Source: Pseudomonas sp. MH9.2
GTDB taxonomy: Bacteria; Pseudomonadota; Gammaproteobacteria; Pseudomonadales; Pseudomonadaceae
Direction: 5' to 3'
Length of the DNA stretch: 64,000 nucleotides
Assembly: GCF_034353875.1 (NCBI RefSeq)
Contig: NZ_CP133784.1
Location: 806,001-870,000 of the forward strand
A program made the position numbers and the translations under genes. Under the pieces are notes generated by a model that saw only the letters and a list, made by a program, of their open reading frames with translations, made no database searches and was not told the DNA's origin. How positions within the stretch are numbered: the stretch's first letter is position 1; each line of letters starts with the position of its first letter. This document shows, piece after piece, positions 47,010 to 56,227 of this stretch.

Positions 47010-47489
47010 TCATTGCGCTTTATCGGCGGATTCCGGCGCGGCCGCACTGCTGCGGTACATGAACACCAAGGCAAGCCCCAGGCAGACCATTGCCAGGATA
47101 CGGCTGCCCGACAACTCGATGGCGGGATTGCCCAGCCAGCCAAAGTTATCAATCAACATGCCCATGCCCAGTTGACCGACGATCACCGCAACGGTCGCGA
47201 CAGCCGTACCCACCCGTGGTACGGCACCGACCATCACCATCATGTAGATCACCCCGAAAAAGGCACCGCCCAGCTGCCATTTCGGCACATCCAGCACGCT
47301 GATGGAATGCGCGGGTTCGAAGAACAGGATAAGCAGTGCGGTGATCACCGCGCCCACTACGAAGGTCAGCAAACTGCTGCGCAATACACCCACAGCCTCT
47401 CCAAGACGACCATTGATGGCGGCCTGAATGCTTAGAACGGCGCCAGCAGCCACCACCAGAATCAACAATAGAGTCACGTTCATCATCAA
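47010..47489 (-). CDS. YdcZ-type DMT transporter subunit, second gene of a pair
   Basis: A 159-residue protein with about five membrane helices, of the DUF606/DMT_YdcZ family (GQLGMGMLIDNFGWLG is the conserved loop). Such half-size drug/metabolite transporters often occur as adjacent, non-identical pairs that probably work as heterodimers. It overlaps its partner by 4 bp. Substrate unknown. Confidence 0.9.
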   Translation of the reverse strand: MMMNVTLLLILVVAAGAVLSIQAAINGRLGEAVGVLRSSLLTFVVGAVITALLILFFEPAHSISVLDVPKWQLGGAFFGVIYMMVMVGAVPRVGTAVATVAVIVGQLGMGMLIDNFGWLGNPAIELSGSRILAMVCLGLALVFMYRSSAAAPESADKAQ

Positions 47490-47980
47490 CCTCGCGCAAT
47501 CAGAATAAGTGCCACCAGAATCAGTATCAGGGCCACCCAGCGTTCAACATTGACCCGCTTGCGGGCCGCACCGAACCAGCCGAAATGGTCGATCAACACG
47601 CTTTTACCCACCTGGCCGGACAGAATGGCAATCATGGTCATCGCGATGCCGATGTGGGGCGTCGCCACTGTCAGCACCACCACATACATCGGCCCAAGGA
47701 AGCCACCCAGCAATTGCCAGCGCGGCAACTCAGACAACGCGGGCCCCTGTTGCGGCCCACTGAGCAGCGTTAGCAAAAACAGCAGGGCGGCACCGACACC
47801 AAAGATACTCAGGGTTGCCCACAAGTGCCCGACCTGCACACCCAATGGGCCGAGCAATCCGGCTTCGACCGACAGGCCCATGCCCGCGAGAATCACCAGC
47901 GGCAGCAGCAGCAACTTTTTCAGCCGGGCGTGCCGGTCCTGATCTTCAAGTACAGCGTTTTCCAGCGGTGTGACGTGCAT
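47486..47980 (-). CDS. YdcZ-type DMT transporter subunit, first gene of a pair
   Basis: A 164-residue paralogue with the same conserved loop (GQVGKSVLIDHFGWFG) and five membrane helices. Unlike its partner it has a charged N-terminal extension of about 25 residues before the first helix. It is divergent from a LysR gene that probably controls the pair. Confidence 0.9.
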   Translation of the reverse strand: MHVTPLENAVLEDQDRHARLKKLLLLPLVILAGMGLSVEAGLLGPLGVQVGHLWATLSIFGVGAALLFLLTLLSGPQQGPALSELPRWQLLGGFLGPMYVVVLTVATPHIGIAMTMIAILSGQVGKSVLIDHFGWFGAARKRVNVERWVALILILVALILIARG

Positions 47981-48116
47981 CAGGTGCGCCTTCTACAAAA
48001 ATCGAGGTGCAAGACCAAGGCCTTGCCGAGGGCACGAAGTATGGGTTGATCGTCCTTTGCGTAAAATGGGACTATTCACAAAGTACTTTTGCGCAACCCG
48101 CACAGCAGGATTAATC

Positions 48117-49049
48117 ATGCACGGCTTCAACGAGTTGGGATTCAAGGCGCTGCGCCTGTTCGTCGCCGTGCTTGATCGAGGGAGTTTTTCCGAAGTTGCG
48201 CGCCGTGAAGGTGTGGCGCCCTCCTCGATTTCGCGGCAAATCCAGGTGATGGAAAACGCGCTGCAACAACAACTGTTGTATCGCCATACGCGCGCCGTTA
48301 CGCCGACCGAGGCGGGGCGATTGCTCGAACATCATGCCCGCCTGGTACTCGCGCAACTGGAGGAAGCCGAGCGGGCCTTGCAGGAGCAGGACAGTGAACC
48401 CAGCGGTCTCGTACGGATCAATGCACCGGTGGTCTTCGGCCAACGGCATCTGGCGCCCGGGCTGGCCGAGTTGTGCCGCCGCTATCCGAAGTTGCAACTC
48501 GACGTGCAGCAGACCGATACATTCGTTGACCCTTTGCAGGAAGGCGCGGACTTGCTGTTCCGCATCGGCGTCCTGAATGACTCGAGCATGCAGGCGCGCA
48601 TCCTCGCCCCGCAACGCTATCGGCTTGCCGCCAGCCCGGCGTACCTGGCACGCCACGGTACACCGCAGCACCCGGATGAGCTGGCGGCGCATCAGTGCCT
48701 GGCCTACAAAGGCATGACCGGCCAGCAGCGCTGGTTCTTTCGCCTTGGCCAGGACAACTGGGTGCCTTACACCGTCAAAGGCCCACTGACCGGCAATCAC
48801 GCCGAAACCCTGACCCAGGCCGCCGAACTCGGCATGGGCCTGGTCATGTTTCCCTCGTGGCTGATTGGCGAGGCACTGCACAAAGGGACGCTGCAAGCGG
48901 TACTGAGCGAGTTTCACGTATCGACCAGTCTCGAACCCCAACAGATCGCGGCCCTGTGGCCGACCAGCCGACGCCTCTCGGTCAAAGTCAGAACAGTGAT
49001 CGATTTCTTTGTCGAGCGGTTTGGACCGACACCCTATTGGGATCGTTGA
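48117..49049 (+). CDS. LysR-family regulator divergent from the YdcZ pair
   Basis: A 310-residue LysR protein with a winged helix-turn-helix (residues 8-66; FSEVARREGVAPSSISRQIQVME) and an effector domain of the CrgA-like group (about 95-300). The ATG at 48117 has AGGA upstream; the frame is open from 47970 but that would overlap the transporter gene. The 136-bp gap to the divergent YdcZ pair is the likely operator region. Confidence 0.9.
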   Translation: MHGFNELGFKALRLFVAVLDRGSFSEVARREGVAPSSISRQIQVMENALQQQLLYRHTRAVTPTEAGRLLEHHARLVLAQLEEAERALQEQDSEPSGLVRINAPVVFGQRHLAPGLAELCRRYPKLQLDVQQTDTFVDPLQEGADLLFRIGVLNDSSMQARILAPQRYRLAASPAYLARHGTPQHPDELAAHQCLAYKGMTGQQRWFFRLGQDNWVPYTVKGPLTGNHAETLTQAAELGMGLVMFPSWLIGEALHKGTLQAVLSEFHVSTSLEPQQIAALWPTSRRLSVKVRTVIDFFVERFGPTPYWDR

Positions 49050-49217
49050 ACGGTGTGTTCTTCGGATAGCCGTGTGCTTTTACTTCCTGGCAGCTTTTAC
49101 TTCCCTGCAATAGTTCCGCAGGGTATTTTCGCACCTTCACCAGCCCATCAATGCGCGGTGGCGTCATTCATTTCGACGCCCACAAGGCGCTGCGCGCAAT
49201 CAATCAGGAGAGATTAA

Positions 49218-49799
49218 ATGTCTTTTTTCGTTAAAAAGGCCGCTGTTTTGATCCTGGCGATGGCGGCCAGTCTGGGCGGTATAAACAGCTATGCGGCGAC
49301 TGCGCCGACCAAACAAAAACCGGCGATGCAGACAGTATCGACACTCAGCGGAAAATTCGAATTCAAACTTCCCGACAGCTATGTGGCCAACCCATTGCCC
49401 GCAGGCGATGAAGCCAGCGGCACTGCGGGTGAGACCGGAACGATGTACGTCAATAAAACGACGAAGAGCGTGGTCATCGCCGTCGAACACCCTCTGCAGG
49501 CTGGGGTGAACGCGAAAGACAATGACGCTGATTTTCTCGACGGCGCGGTTGCCGGCTTTCTCAAACAACAGAGTGCAGGACTGCCTGATTTCAAGAAGCT
49601 CAGCGAGAAGAAACTGACCCTCAAAGGTCTAGGCGTGCGCCAGATCGACAGCACCGCCACCATGGGCGGCGGCAGGACCCTCAGCACCACTTTCCTGGCC
49701 GGGTCGGGCACTCACATGTCGGTGGTTCAGGTCATATTCCGCGCGGACGACCAGGCTGGGCACGATAAACTGATCAAGCAAATCGTCGGTGGTCAATGA
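49218..49799 (+). CDS. Exported protein of unknown function, possibly DcrB-like
   Basis: A 193-residue protein with a clear signal peptide (cleavage after SYA, about residue 26). The mature part begins GKFEFKLPDSYVANPLP and resembles the fold of DcrB/PsbP-like exported proteins, but I cannot assign the family with certainty. AGGAGAG precedes the ATG. It converges with the esterase gene and has no obvious partner. Confidence 0.8.
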   Translation: MSFFVKKAAVLILAMAASLGGINSYAATAPTKQKPAMQTVSTLSGKFEFKLPDSYVANPLPAGDEASGTAGETGTMYVNKTTKSVVIAVEHPLQAGVNAKDNDADFLDGAVAGFLKQQSAGLPDFKKLSEKKLTLKGLGVRQIDSTATMGGGRTLSTTFLAGSGTHMSVVQVIFRADDQAGHDKLIKQIVGGQ

Positions 49800-49841
49800 G
49801 GTGATGCGCCTGTGAAGCGAGTGAGGCTCCGCTTCCAGGCA

Positions 49842-50561
49842 TCATTGATTGATCTGCTGCAACCAACTGTTCAGGTCCACTATTTCGGTCTGACTGATCG
49901 TGTGGCCAATGCCTGGATAGGCATGAAACTCCGGGGTCAGGGACAGGCTTTGCAGCAGCGTCTCTGCGTCGGTTGCACCCGCGTAAGGAAGCTTTCGGTC
50001 TGCGGTTCCATGACCGATAAAAATAGCCACCTGTTTGAGGTTGTCGGCAGGCTTCAATTCAGACTTCAACACCGGCAGAATCTTCCCGCTCAATGCCGCG
50101 ATCCCGCGCACGACCTCGGGATCGCGCAGGGCAACTTCATAGCTCATGATCGCCCCTTGGCTAAAACCAACCAGAAACACCTTGTCAGGCTGGGTGTGGT
50201 ATTTCCCGGTGGCTTTGGCGATGAAATCAACGATCTTCCCTGCGCTGCTCTTCAGCTCATCCGTCTCGCCATCGTAATCACCCTCGCCCGCCTTTTTGTT
50301 GAACCACTGATAGCTGTCTGACTCGACCTCAAACGGTGCCCGCACCGACAGATAGGTGTAGTCGGCGGGCAATTGATCTTTTATGTCGAACAGGTCCTCT
50401 TCATTGCTCCCAGAGCCATGAAGAAAAATAATAAGCGGTTTATTGTGTGAGTCGGGACCGGCCTGCTCGATGTAACTCAACGGTAGGTCGGTGTGCAGTG
50501 TTGTGTCGGCATGGGCAGCCGTCGATGCCAACATAAACAACACGGTCCAAAGCTTAATCAT
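49842..50561 (-). CDS. Exported phospholipase/carboxylesterase-type hydrolase
   Basis: A 239-residue alpha/beta hydrolase with a signal peptide (cleavage after AHA, about residue 18). LIIFLHGSGSNEEDL gives the oxyanion hole, GFSQGAIMSYEV the nucleophile serine, HGTADRKLPY the aspartate and GIGHTI the histidine. It is predicted to act on esters in the periplasm. Its ATG is one base after the TGA of the ThDP enzyme gene, so the two are translationally coupled despite acting in different compartments. Confidence 0.88.
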   Translation of the reverse strand: MIKLWTVLFMLASTAAHADTTLHTDLPLSYIEQAGPDSHNKPLIIFLHGSGSNEEDLFDIKDQLPADYTYLSVRAPFEVESDSYQWFNKKAGEGDYDGETDELKSSAGKIVDFIAKATGKYHTQPDKVFLVGFSQGAIMSYEVALRDPEVVRGIAALSGKILPVLKSELKPADNLKQVAIFIGHGTADRKLPYAGATDAETLLQSLSLTPEFHAYPGIGHTISQTEIVDLNSWLQQINQ

Positions 50562-50562
50562 T

Positions 50563-52239
50563 TCAATGCTCTCGTGGCCCGTCAAAGAGGCGCACCTGGG
50601 GCGATATCTGCCGTGGGTCCGTACTTAATTCAATCAACGCAGGAACGCCCGCCAGCCGGGCACGCTGAAACGCATCGGCAAAATCTTCGGTGCGCTCGAC
50701 TAATTCACCATAAGCACCAAAGGATCTGGCGAAGGCCACGAAGTCAGGGTTGACCAGGTCGGTCGCCAACACCCGGCCGGGGTACTCGCGTTCCTGGTGC
50801 ATACGGATGGTCCCCAGCATGGCGTTGTTGACTACGATGACCACCAGCGGTGCACCGAACTGCATGGCGGTCGCCAACTCCTGCGGGTACATCATGAAGC
50901 AGCCGTCGCCGGCAAAGCAGACCACGGTGCGCTCGGGGTTGCGTAGCTTGGCGGCAATCGCGGCGGGAAAACCGTACCCCATCGCGCCGTTGGTAGGCGC
51001 CAACTGAGTGCCCGGTTGCCGATAGCGGTAGAAACGATGAACCCAGACGGTGTAGTTACCGGCGCCGTTGCTGATCACGGCGTCATCGGGCAGTACATCG
51101 TTCAAATGTGCAACCACGTGCGCCATGTCCACGCCGACCAGTTGCGGGTGAGCCTGGGGCGGCGTTGAATGCTCCACGTAATCAGCCCGCGCAGTTTCGG
51201 TCCAGGACGTCCACGGCTGCTCCGCAAGCGGCTCGAGTTGCGTCAGTGCAGCAGCAAAACCGCGCAGGGAAGACACAATCGGCAATCGGGCTTGATACAC
51301 CCGCCCCAGCTCTTGCGGATCGGGGTGCACGTGGACCAATGGCTGCGTCGGCACCGGGCTTTTGATCAGCGTGTAGCCATTGGACACAGTTTCGCTGAGG
51401 CGCGAACCGATCACCAACAACAGGTCAGTGGTGCACAGGCGCTCGGCAAGCTTGGGCGAAATGCCCAGGCCCAACTGACCGACATAATGCGGATCACGGT
51501 TATCGAACAGGTCCTGGCGACGGAACGACGCCGCCACCGGCAGGTTGTTCACCGTAACGAAATGCTTGATCGCCCGGGAAGCCTCGGCATCCCAACCCGT
51601 GCCACCCAACACCACCAAGGGCTTGCGAGCGGCACGGAGCAGCTCGCGCAACTCAATCATCGCGGCCGGGTCCGGCGCTGCGCAGGCAACGCGGACCGGC
51701 GACGCGTCGAGACACAGACCGCTGCCGAACAGCACTTCTTCCGGCAGGCTGATCACCACCGGCCCCGGGCGCCCGGAGAGTGCAATGCTGAACGCCTTCG
51801 CAACGATTTCCGGAATACGCTCCAGACTATCGATCTCGGTCACCCATTTCGCCAGGCCGCCGAACATCTGGGTGTAATCGACTTCCTGAAAGGCCTCGCG
51901 GCCCTTGAAGCCACTTTCGATCTGGCCAATGAACAGAATCATCGGGGTCGAGTCCTGTTTGGCCGTGTGCACCCCATTGCTCGCATGGGTGGCGCCAGGG
52001 CCACGGGTCACAAAGCAGATGCCCGGCCGCCCCGTCAGCTTGCCGTAAGCGTCGGCCATGTTCGAGGCGGCGCCTTCATGGCGGGTGACGATGGTGCGGA
52101 TGGCGTGTGCATCGTGCAGGGCGTCGAGCACCGGCAAATAGCTTTCGCCGGGCACGCAATAGACCGTGTCCACAGCATTGTGCAGCAGCGCATCGACCAG
52201 GATTTTCCCGCCGCTGCGGGGTTCGATGAGTTCAGGCAT
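50563..52239 (-). CDS. Thiamine diphosphate-dependent enzyme, acetolactate synthase-like
   Basis: A 558-residue three-domain ThDP enzyme: N-terminal PYR domain (about 10-180; the catalytic glutamate in TRHEGAASNMADAYG), central domain (about 200-330) and C-terminal PP domain with the ThDP/Mg motif GDGCFMMYPQE...VIVVNN (about residues 438-467). It resembles IlvB-like and benzoylformate decarboxylase-like proteins, but no regulatory subunit gene is present, so it is probably not the biosynthetic acetolactate synthase. AAGGAG lies 10 nt before the ATG at 52239; the frame stays open to 52305. Substrate unknown. Confidence 0.9.
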   Translation of the reverse strand: MPELIEPRSGGKILVDALLHNAVDTVYCVPGESYLPVLDALHDAHAIRTIVTRHEGAASNMADAYGKLTGRPGICFVTRGPGATHASNGVHTAKQDSTPMILFIGQIESGFKGREAFQEVDYTQMFGGLAKWVTEIDSLERIPEIVAKAFSIALSGRPGPVVISLPEEVLFGSGLCLDASPVRVACAAPDPAAMIELRELLRAARKPLVVLGGTGWDAEASRAIKHFVTVNNLPVAASFRRQDLFDNRDPHYVGQLGLGISPKLAERLCTTDLLLVIGSRLSETVSNGYTLIKSPVPTQPLVHVHPDPQELGRVYQARLPIVSSLRGFAAALTQLEPLAEQPWTSWTETARADYVEHSTPPQAHPQLVGVDMAHVVAHLNDVLPDDAVISNGAGNYTVWVHRFYRYRQPGTQLAPTNGAMGYGFPAAIAAKLRNPERTVVCFAGDGCFMMYPQELATAMQFGAPLVVIVVNNAMLGTIRMHQEREYPGRVLATDLVNPDFVAFARSFGAYGELVERTEDFADAFQRARLAGVPALIELSTDPRQISPQVRLFDGPREH

Positions 52240-52367
52240 AGACTTCAAGCTCCTTGTTAAGGGTTTCCGGCAGGAACAGAGCGACGAAAAAAACATTCCA
52301 GGCATCCAAGTGCGGACACTCGACTAACCTCAGCAGAACGGTTGACTCTATAGGGTGATTGCCGCTC

Positions 52368-53150
52368 ATGACAACGATTAGCCGCATCGCGCGAATCCTG
52401 ATTTCACTGCTGGCATTAGCCGCTGTTTTGTACGTACTGGCCTGTGTGCTGCTGTTCGTGTTCCAGCGCTCGCTTATCTATTTCCCGCAACCTCGCGCCA
52501 TGAGTAGCCCCTCGACTGTTCTTGAGCTCTCGCAACCGGATGCGAAGGTGTTGGTATCGGTCTGGCCACGCGCCAGCCCCAATGCGCTGATTTACTTCGG
52601 GGGCAATGCCGAGGATGTTTCCCTGAACCTGTTGCAGTTTTCGCAAGCGTTCCCGGACCAGGCCCTTTATCTGCTCCACTACCGCAGCTTCGGCGGCAGC
52701 ACCGGTTCACCCTCCGAGGAGTCGATTAACCGTGACGCCCTCGCTTTGTTCGACAAGGTCCACGCTGTCCACCCTCACGTTACGATTGTGGGTCGCAGCC
52801 TGGGTTCGGGCGTCGCCATTCGCCTCGCCAGCGAACGCCCGGCATCGCGACTGATCCTGATTACCCCCTATAACAGCCTCTTGGAACTGGCCCAAAGCAG
52901 GATGCCCTTGTTCCCGGTGAAATGGGTTATGCGGGACACGTTTGAATCCTGGCGTTACGCGCCACTCATCACCGTGCCGACACTGCTGATCGCGGCCGGG
53001 CAAGACGAAATCATACCCCGCGCCAGCACGGAGCAACTCCGCACACACTTCGCCAACGGCGTGGCCACGCTGCAGGTAATCCCCGGCAAAGACCACAACT
53101 CTATCTCCGACAGCCCTCAGTATTTGCAAATGCTGCGAGACGGGCTATGA
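52368..53150 (+). CDS. Membrane-anchored alpha/beta hydrolase (BEM46/YfhR type)
   Basis: A 260-residue protein with one N-terminal membrane helix (about residues 10-32) and a hydrolase domain outside or on the membrane. YFGGNAEDV is the oxyanion segment, VGRSLGSGVAI the nucleophile elbow (serine in GRSLG), AGQDEIIP the aspartate and KDHNSIS the histidine. This matches the BEM46/YfhR group of unknown substrate. It lies just before the iron-regulated operon but its own promoter seems separate. Confidence 0.88.
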   Translation: MTTISRIARILISLLALAAVLYVLACVLLFVFQRSLIYFPQPRAMSSPSTVLELSQPDAKVLVSVWPRASPNALIYFGGNAEDVSLNLLQFSQAFPDQALYLLHYRSFGGSTGSPSEESINRDALALFDKVHAVHPHVTIVGRSLGSGVAIRLASERPASRLILITPYNSLLELAQSRMPLFPVKWVMRDTFESWRYAPLITVPTLLIAAGQDEIIPRASTEQLRTHFANGVATLQVIPGKDHNSISDSPQYLQMLRDGL

Positions 53151-53216
53151 GGGCCTGGCTGGGCATTTCAGCCATCTAGAATCAGGCCTTGGGCATCCGC
53201 CTAGATAAATAAGAGC

Positions 53217-53244
53217 TTTACATACAAACGATAACGATTATCAT
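53217..53244 (+). promoter_or_regulatory. Promoter of the siderophore operon
   Basis: TTTACA (53217-53222) and TATCAT (53239-53244) with a 16-bp spacer. The Fur box covers the -10 element, as at classical Fur-repressed promoters. Confidence 0.7.
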
Positions 53245-53248
53245 TGGC
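53230..53248. promoter_or_regulatory. Fur box
   Basis: GATAACGATTATCATTGGC matches 15 of 19 positions of the Fur consensus GATAATGATAATCATTATC. It predicts repression of the whole siderophore operon when iron is plentiful. Confidence 0.9.
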
Positions 53249-53277
53249 GATATGTTTCACATTACGGAATATGCCCA

Positions 53278-54048
53278 GTGATCAGGAAGTCACCCGTTTT
53301 TTCTCGCCTCAATGGCGGCGAAAGCGTCTACGGTTTACTCAATTCAGTCCCCTCCCCCCTGCTGTGCGAAATGATTGCCAGCGCCGGCTATCACTTCGTC
53401 ATTCTCGATATGGAACACCTGCTGCGGTCCGGCGATGAGCTGATGCATTGCATACGCGCTTGCGAAGCAACAGGGATTTCGGCCTGGCTGCGTATCCCGG
53501 AAGTCGACGTCAAACTGATTGGCCGTGCGCTGGACGCAGGCGCCGAAGCCATCGTTCTGCCGCGTGTCGAAAGCGCCGACGAAGTCGCCCGCGCCCTGGA
53601 AGCGGCGTATTTCCCACCGCTGGGCAAGCGCGGAATCAGCGGCGGTCGCATCACTGGTTTTGGCCATGTGTCATTGCCCGACTATATCGAACTGGCGAAT
53701 CGCCAACGCCCCATCGTACCGATGATCGAAAGCGCCGCAGGGCTTCGAGCCCTGCCCGACATTCTCGCGCTGCCCGGCGTTGGCATGGTGCTCGAAGGCG
53801 CGCTCGATCTCGCCCTCGATTTGCAACTGGGTCCTGATCCATTGCACCCGCGTGTCTGGCAAGCCCTACAAGGCATGGCCGATGCCTGCGCCGCCGCTGA
53901 AGTTCCCTTTTGCGCAAATCCACGCTCGCCCGAACAACATGCCTGGTGGCGTGACCGGGGGATTCGCAGCTTTCTCGCTGGCGAAGACCGCGGCCTGCTG
54001 CACAACGCGTTGAAAGCGCGCTTGAACAGCCTTCAATTTCCCAACTGA
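53278..54048 (+). CDS. HpcH/HpaI-family protein, possible SbnG-like citrate synthase of the siderophore operon
   Basis: A 256-residue TIM-barrel protein of the HpcH/HpaI aldolase family. The family residues are present: H47 (LDMEH), R72 (WLRIPE), metal-binding E151 (PMIESAAG) and D177 (ALDLAL). It is the first gene behind the Fur box. In staphyloferrin B clusters a protein of this family, SbnG, makes citrate from oxaloacetate and acetyl-CoA for the siderophore; the same role here would supply the citrate core of the product. That assignment is inference, and a true aldolase is the alternative. The start is probably GTG at 53278, with GGAA about 8 nt upstream; no in-frame ATG is available nearby. 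Confidence 0.82.
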   Translation: MIRKSPVFSRLNGGESVYGLLNSVPSPLLCEMIASAGYHFVILDMEHLLRSGDELMHCIRACEATGISAWLRIPEVDVKLIGRALDAGAEAIVLPRVESADEVARALEAAYFPPLGKRGISGGRITGFGHVSLPDYIELANRQRPIVPMIESAAGLRALPDILALPGVGMVLEGALDLALDLQLGPDPLHPRVWQALQGMADACAAAEVPFCANPRSPEQHAWWRDRGIRSFLAGEDRGLLHNALKARLNSLQFPN

Positions 54049-54065
54049 GCCTGAACGAAGTCCAG

Positions 54066-56150
54066 ATGAAAACAACAAACTATCTGTTTGCATTTCCCTT
54101 CAGCCTGCTCTCTCTGAGCATCTGCCAAACCGTACTGGCCAACGACCCGCCTGCCGATTACTCGCTCGCCCCTATGGTGATCAAGGGTGACGTGCTCGGT
54201 ACCGCCAGCGATCCGGAAGTGCGGACCTACTCCGGTAGCCGCAGCGTGATCGACGCCGCCGACTTGAGGAAAGGCAGTGTCCGCGGGATTGACGATGCCT
54301 TGCAGCGCGTGCCCGGCGTCAAGATTTTCGATGAGACCGGCACCGGCGCCTTGCCGCAGATTTCCGTACGCGGTCTATACGAGAGCCGAAGCGGGCGCAT
54401 TCAGGCCTTGTCCGATGGTATTCCTCTGGCCTTGGCGCCCTATGGCCAGACGGGGTTGTCGCTGTTTCCGATGACTCTGGCGACAATCGACCGCGTCGAC
54501 ATCGTGCGCGGCGGCGCGGCAGTGCAGTACGGCCCGAACAATGTCGGCGGCGTGATCAACTTCATCAGCGCGCCGATTCCCCATGAAATGCAGACCACTA
54601 TTCAGGAGCGCACCACCTTCGCCGCCGGCGGGCGCCAACTGTTCGACACCTACCTGGGGACCGGTGGCTACCTGACCGACAACTTCGGCCTGCAACTGGA
54701 CGTCAATACCATTCAGGGCGAATACGGCCGCGAGCACTCCGATACCGACATCCAGAACTACCGTCTGCGAGGTCAATGGAACATCGATGATGACCGCTCA
54801 CTGAGTTTTGGCGTGCAGCACTACACGGCCGATATGGACCTGGCAGGCGCCCTGAGTGTCAAGGACTACAAGGACGATCCGCGCCAGTCGACCCGTCCCC
54901 TAGACCGCTTCGAAGGCGATACCGACCGGGTCTGGGGCACTTACACGCAACAGCTTGGCGCCATGGGCCCTTTCGATTCAGTCGAGTTCAGCTGGACCAA
55001 CTTCGCCCACAAAAGCTACCGCAACTTCGTTGTTGGCCTGCCGTTCACCCCGGACGGTACCGCCGTGACCCAGCAGGACGGTCCGCGTGACTTCAAGGTC
55101 TGGGGCAGCGAACCGCGCCTGAGCATGAGCATCGACGGTGACAAGGTCGGTCAAACCTGGGTGCTGGGTGCCCGCTACGTCAAGGAAGACATCGATTACC
55201 GGGTTGATCGCGAAGCCCTCGGCACGGGCGTGACCAGCGTCTTCCGTGACTGGCATTTCAACGACGAAGCCAAAGCCGCCTACCTGAGCAACGCCATCAG
55301 CCTGTTCGACCGGCGCCTGACCATCACCCCGGGCATTCGCTACGAAAACGCGCGAATGGACTATAGCGACGGGATCACCGGTTTTCAGCACAGCAACCTG
55401 GCCGAAGAATGGTTGCCCGGCCTGACCGTGGGTTTCCAGGCCAACGACGATTGGTTCGTGTACGCCAACGCCCAGCGCTCATTGCGTCCACCGCAGATCA
55501 CCCAAATCGTCAAGGAAGGCGACGTGGGCGCGGAAATCGCCTGGAACTACGAGACCGGCGTGCGCTACACGCCATGGCAAGGCTTGCGCGTCGATGTCGG
55601 TCTGTACCGCATCGATTTCGATAATCAGATCGAGTACAACGCCACCACCGACCGTTACGTGAACCTGGGCAGCACCCGCCATCAGGGTATCGAGACTGAA
55701 CTGTTCTGGACCCCGTCGGTGACCCCGAACCTGGACCTGCATGTCAGCTACGCCTACCTCGATGCCAAGCAGCGAGCCGGTGACTTCAAAGACAACGAAG
55801 TGCCTTTCGCGTCCAGACACCAGTTCAACGCCGAAGGTCGTTATCACTTCTCCCAGCACTGGACCTACAGCCTTGATGGCCTCTACGTCAGCAGTGCCTA
55901 CACCGATGCGGCCAACAGCGGCGCGGAAAACGCCAGTGCATCGGTTGGCAGGCTACCGGCCTATTGGGTCTTCAACACAGCGCTTGAGCGCGAATTCAAG
56001 CTTGACGACAAAAGCGTGCTGACCACATCCGTCGGCATCAGCAACCTGCTCAACCGCGAATACTACTTCCGTGGTATCGACACCAGCCCATGGGGTCGCC
56101 AGCCGGCCCCGGAGCGCGCCCTCACCCTCGGCGCAAATTACCGCTTCTAA
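54066..56150 (+). CDS. pvuA: TonB-dependent ferric siderophore receptor
   Basis: A 694-residue outer-membrane receptor: signal peptide (cleavage after VLA, about residue 25), plug domain (about 45-165; ALQRVPGVKIFDETGTG, VDIVRGGAAVQYGPNNVGG) and a 22-strand barrel ending in the aromatic LGANYRF. There is no N-terminal signalling domain, so control by a FecI-type sigma factor is unlikely and Fur control suffices. It begins 17 bp after the aldolase-family gene and precedes the biosynthetic genes, so the ferric form of the locus's own siderophore is the expected ligand. The symbol is by synteny with vibrioferrin loci. Confidence 0.9.
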   Translation: MKTTNYLFAFPFSLLSLSICQTVLANDPPADYSLAPMVIKGDVLGTASDPEVRTYSGSRSVIDAADLRKGSVRGIDDALQRVPGVKIFDETGTGALPQISVRGLYESRSGRIQALSDGIPLALAPYGQTGLSLFPMTLATIDRVDIVRGGAAVQYGPNNVGGVINFISAPIPHEMQTTIQERTTFAAGGRQLFDTYLGTGGYLTDNFGLQLDVNTIQGEYGREHSDTDIQNYRLRGQWNIDDDRSLSFGVQHYTADMDLAGALSVKDYKDDPRQSTRPLDRFEGDTDRVWGTYTQQLGAMGPFDSVEFSWTNFAHKSYRNFVVGLPFTPDGTAVTQQDGPRDFKVWGSEPRLSMSIDGDKVGQTWVLGARYVKEDIDYRVDREALGTGVTSVFRDWHFNDEAKAAYLSNAISLFDRRLTITPGIRYENARMDYSDGITGFQHSNLAEEWLPGLTVGFQANDDWFVYANAQRSLRPPQITQIVKEGDVGAEIAWNYETGVRYTPWQGLRVDVGLYRIDFDNQIEYNATTDRYVNLGSTRHQGIETELFWTPSVTPNLDLHVSYAYLDAKQRAGDFKDNEVPFASRHQFNAEGRYHFSQHWTYSLDGLYVSSAYTDAANSGAENASASVGRLPAYWVFNTALEREFKLDDKSVLTTSVGISNLLNREYYFRGIDTSPWGRQPAPERALTLGANYRF

Positions 56151-56227
56151 CTGCGCACCCGCGCCCCTGTAAAACCAGTCGCCCAACCTGCTTGGGACGG
56201 GCGACTGCTGCCCCCAGGAAACTCGTC

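Noticed and set aside
53271..53435. ATG at 53271 as start of the HpcH/HpaI protein
   Set aside because: It is in a different frame from the conserved protein; the GTG at 53278 is in frame.
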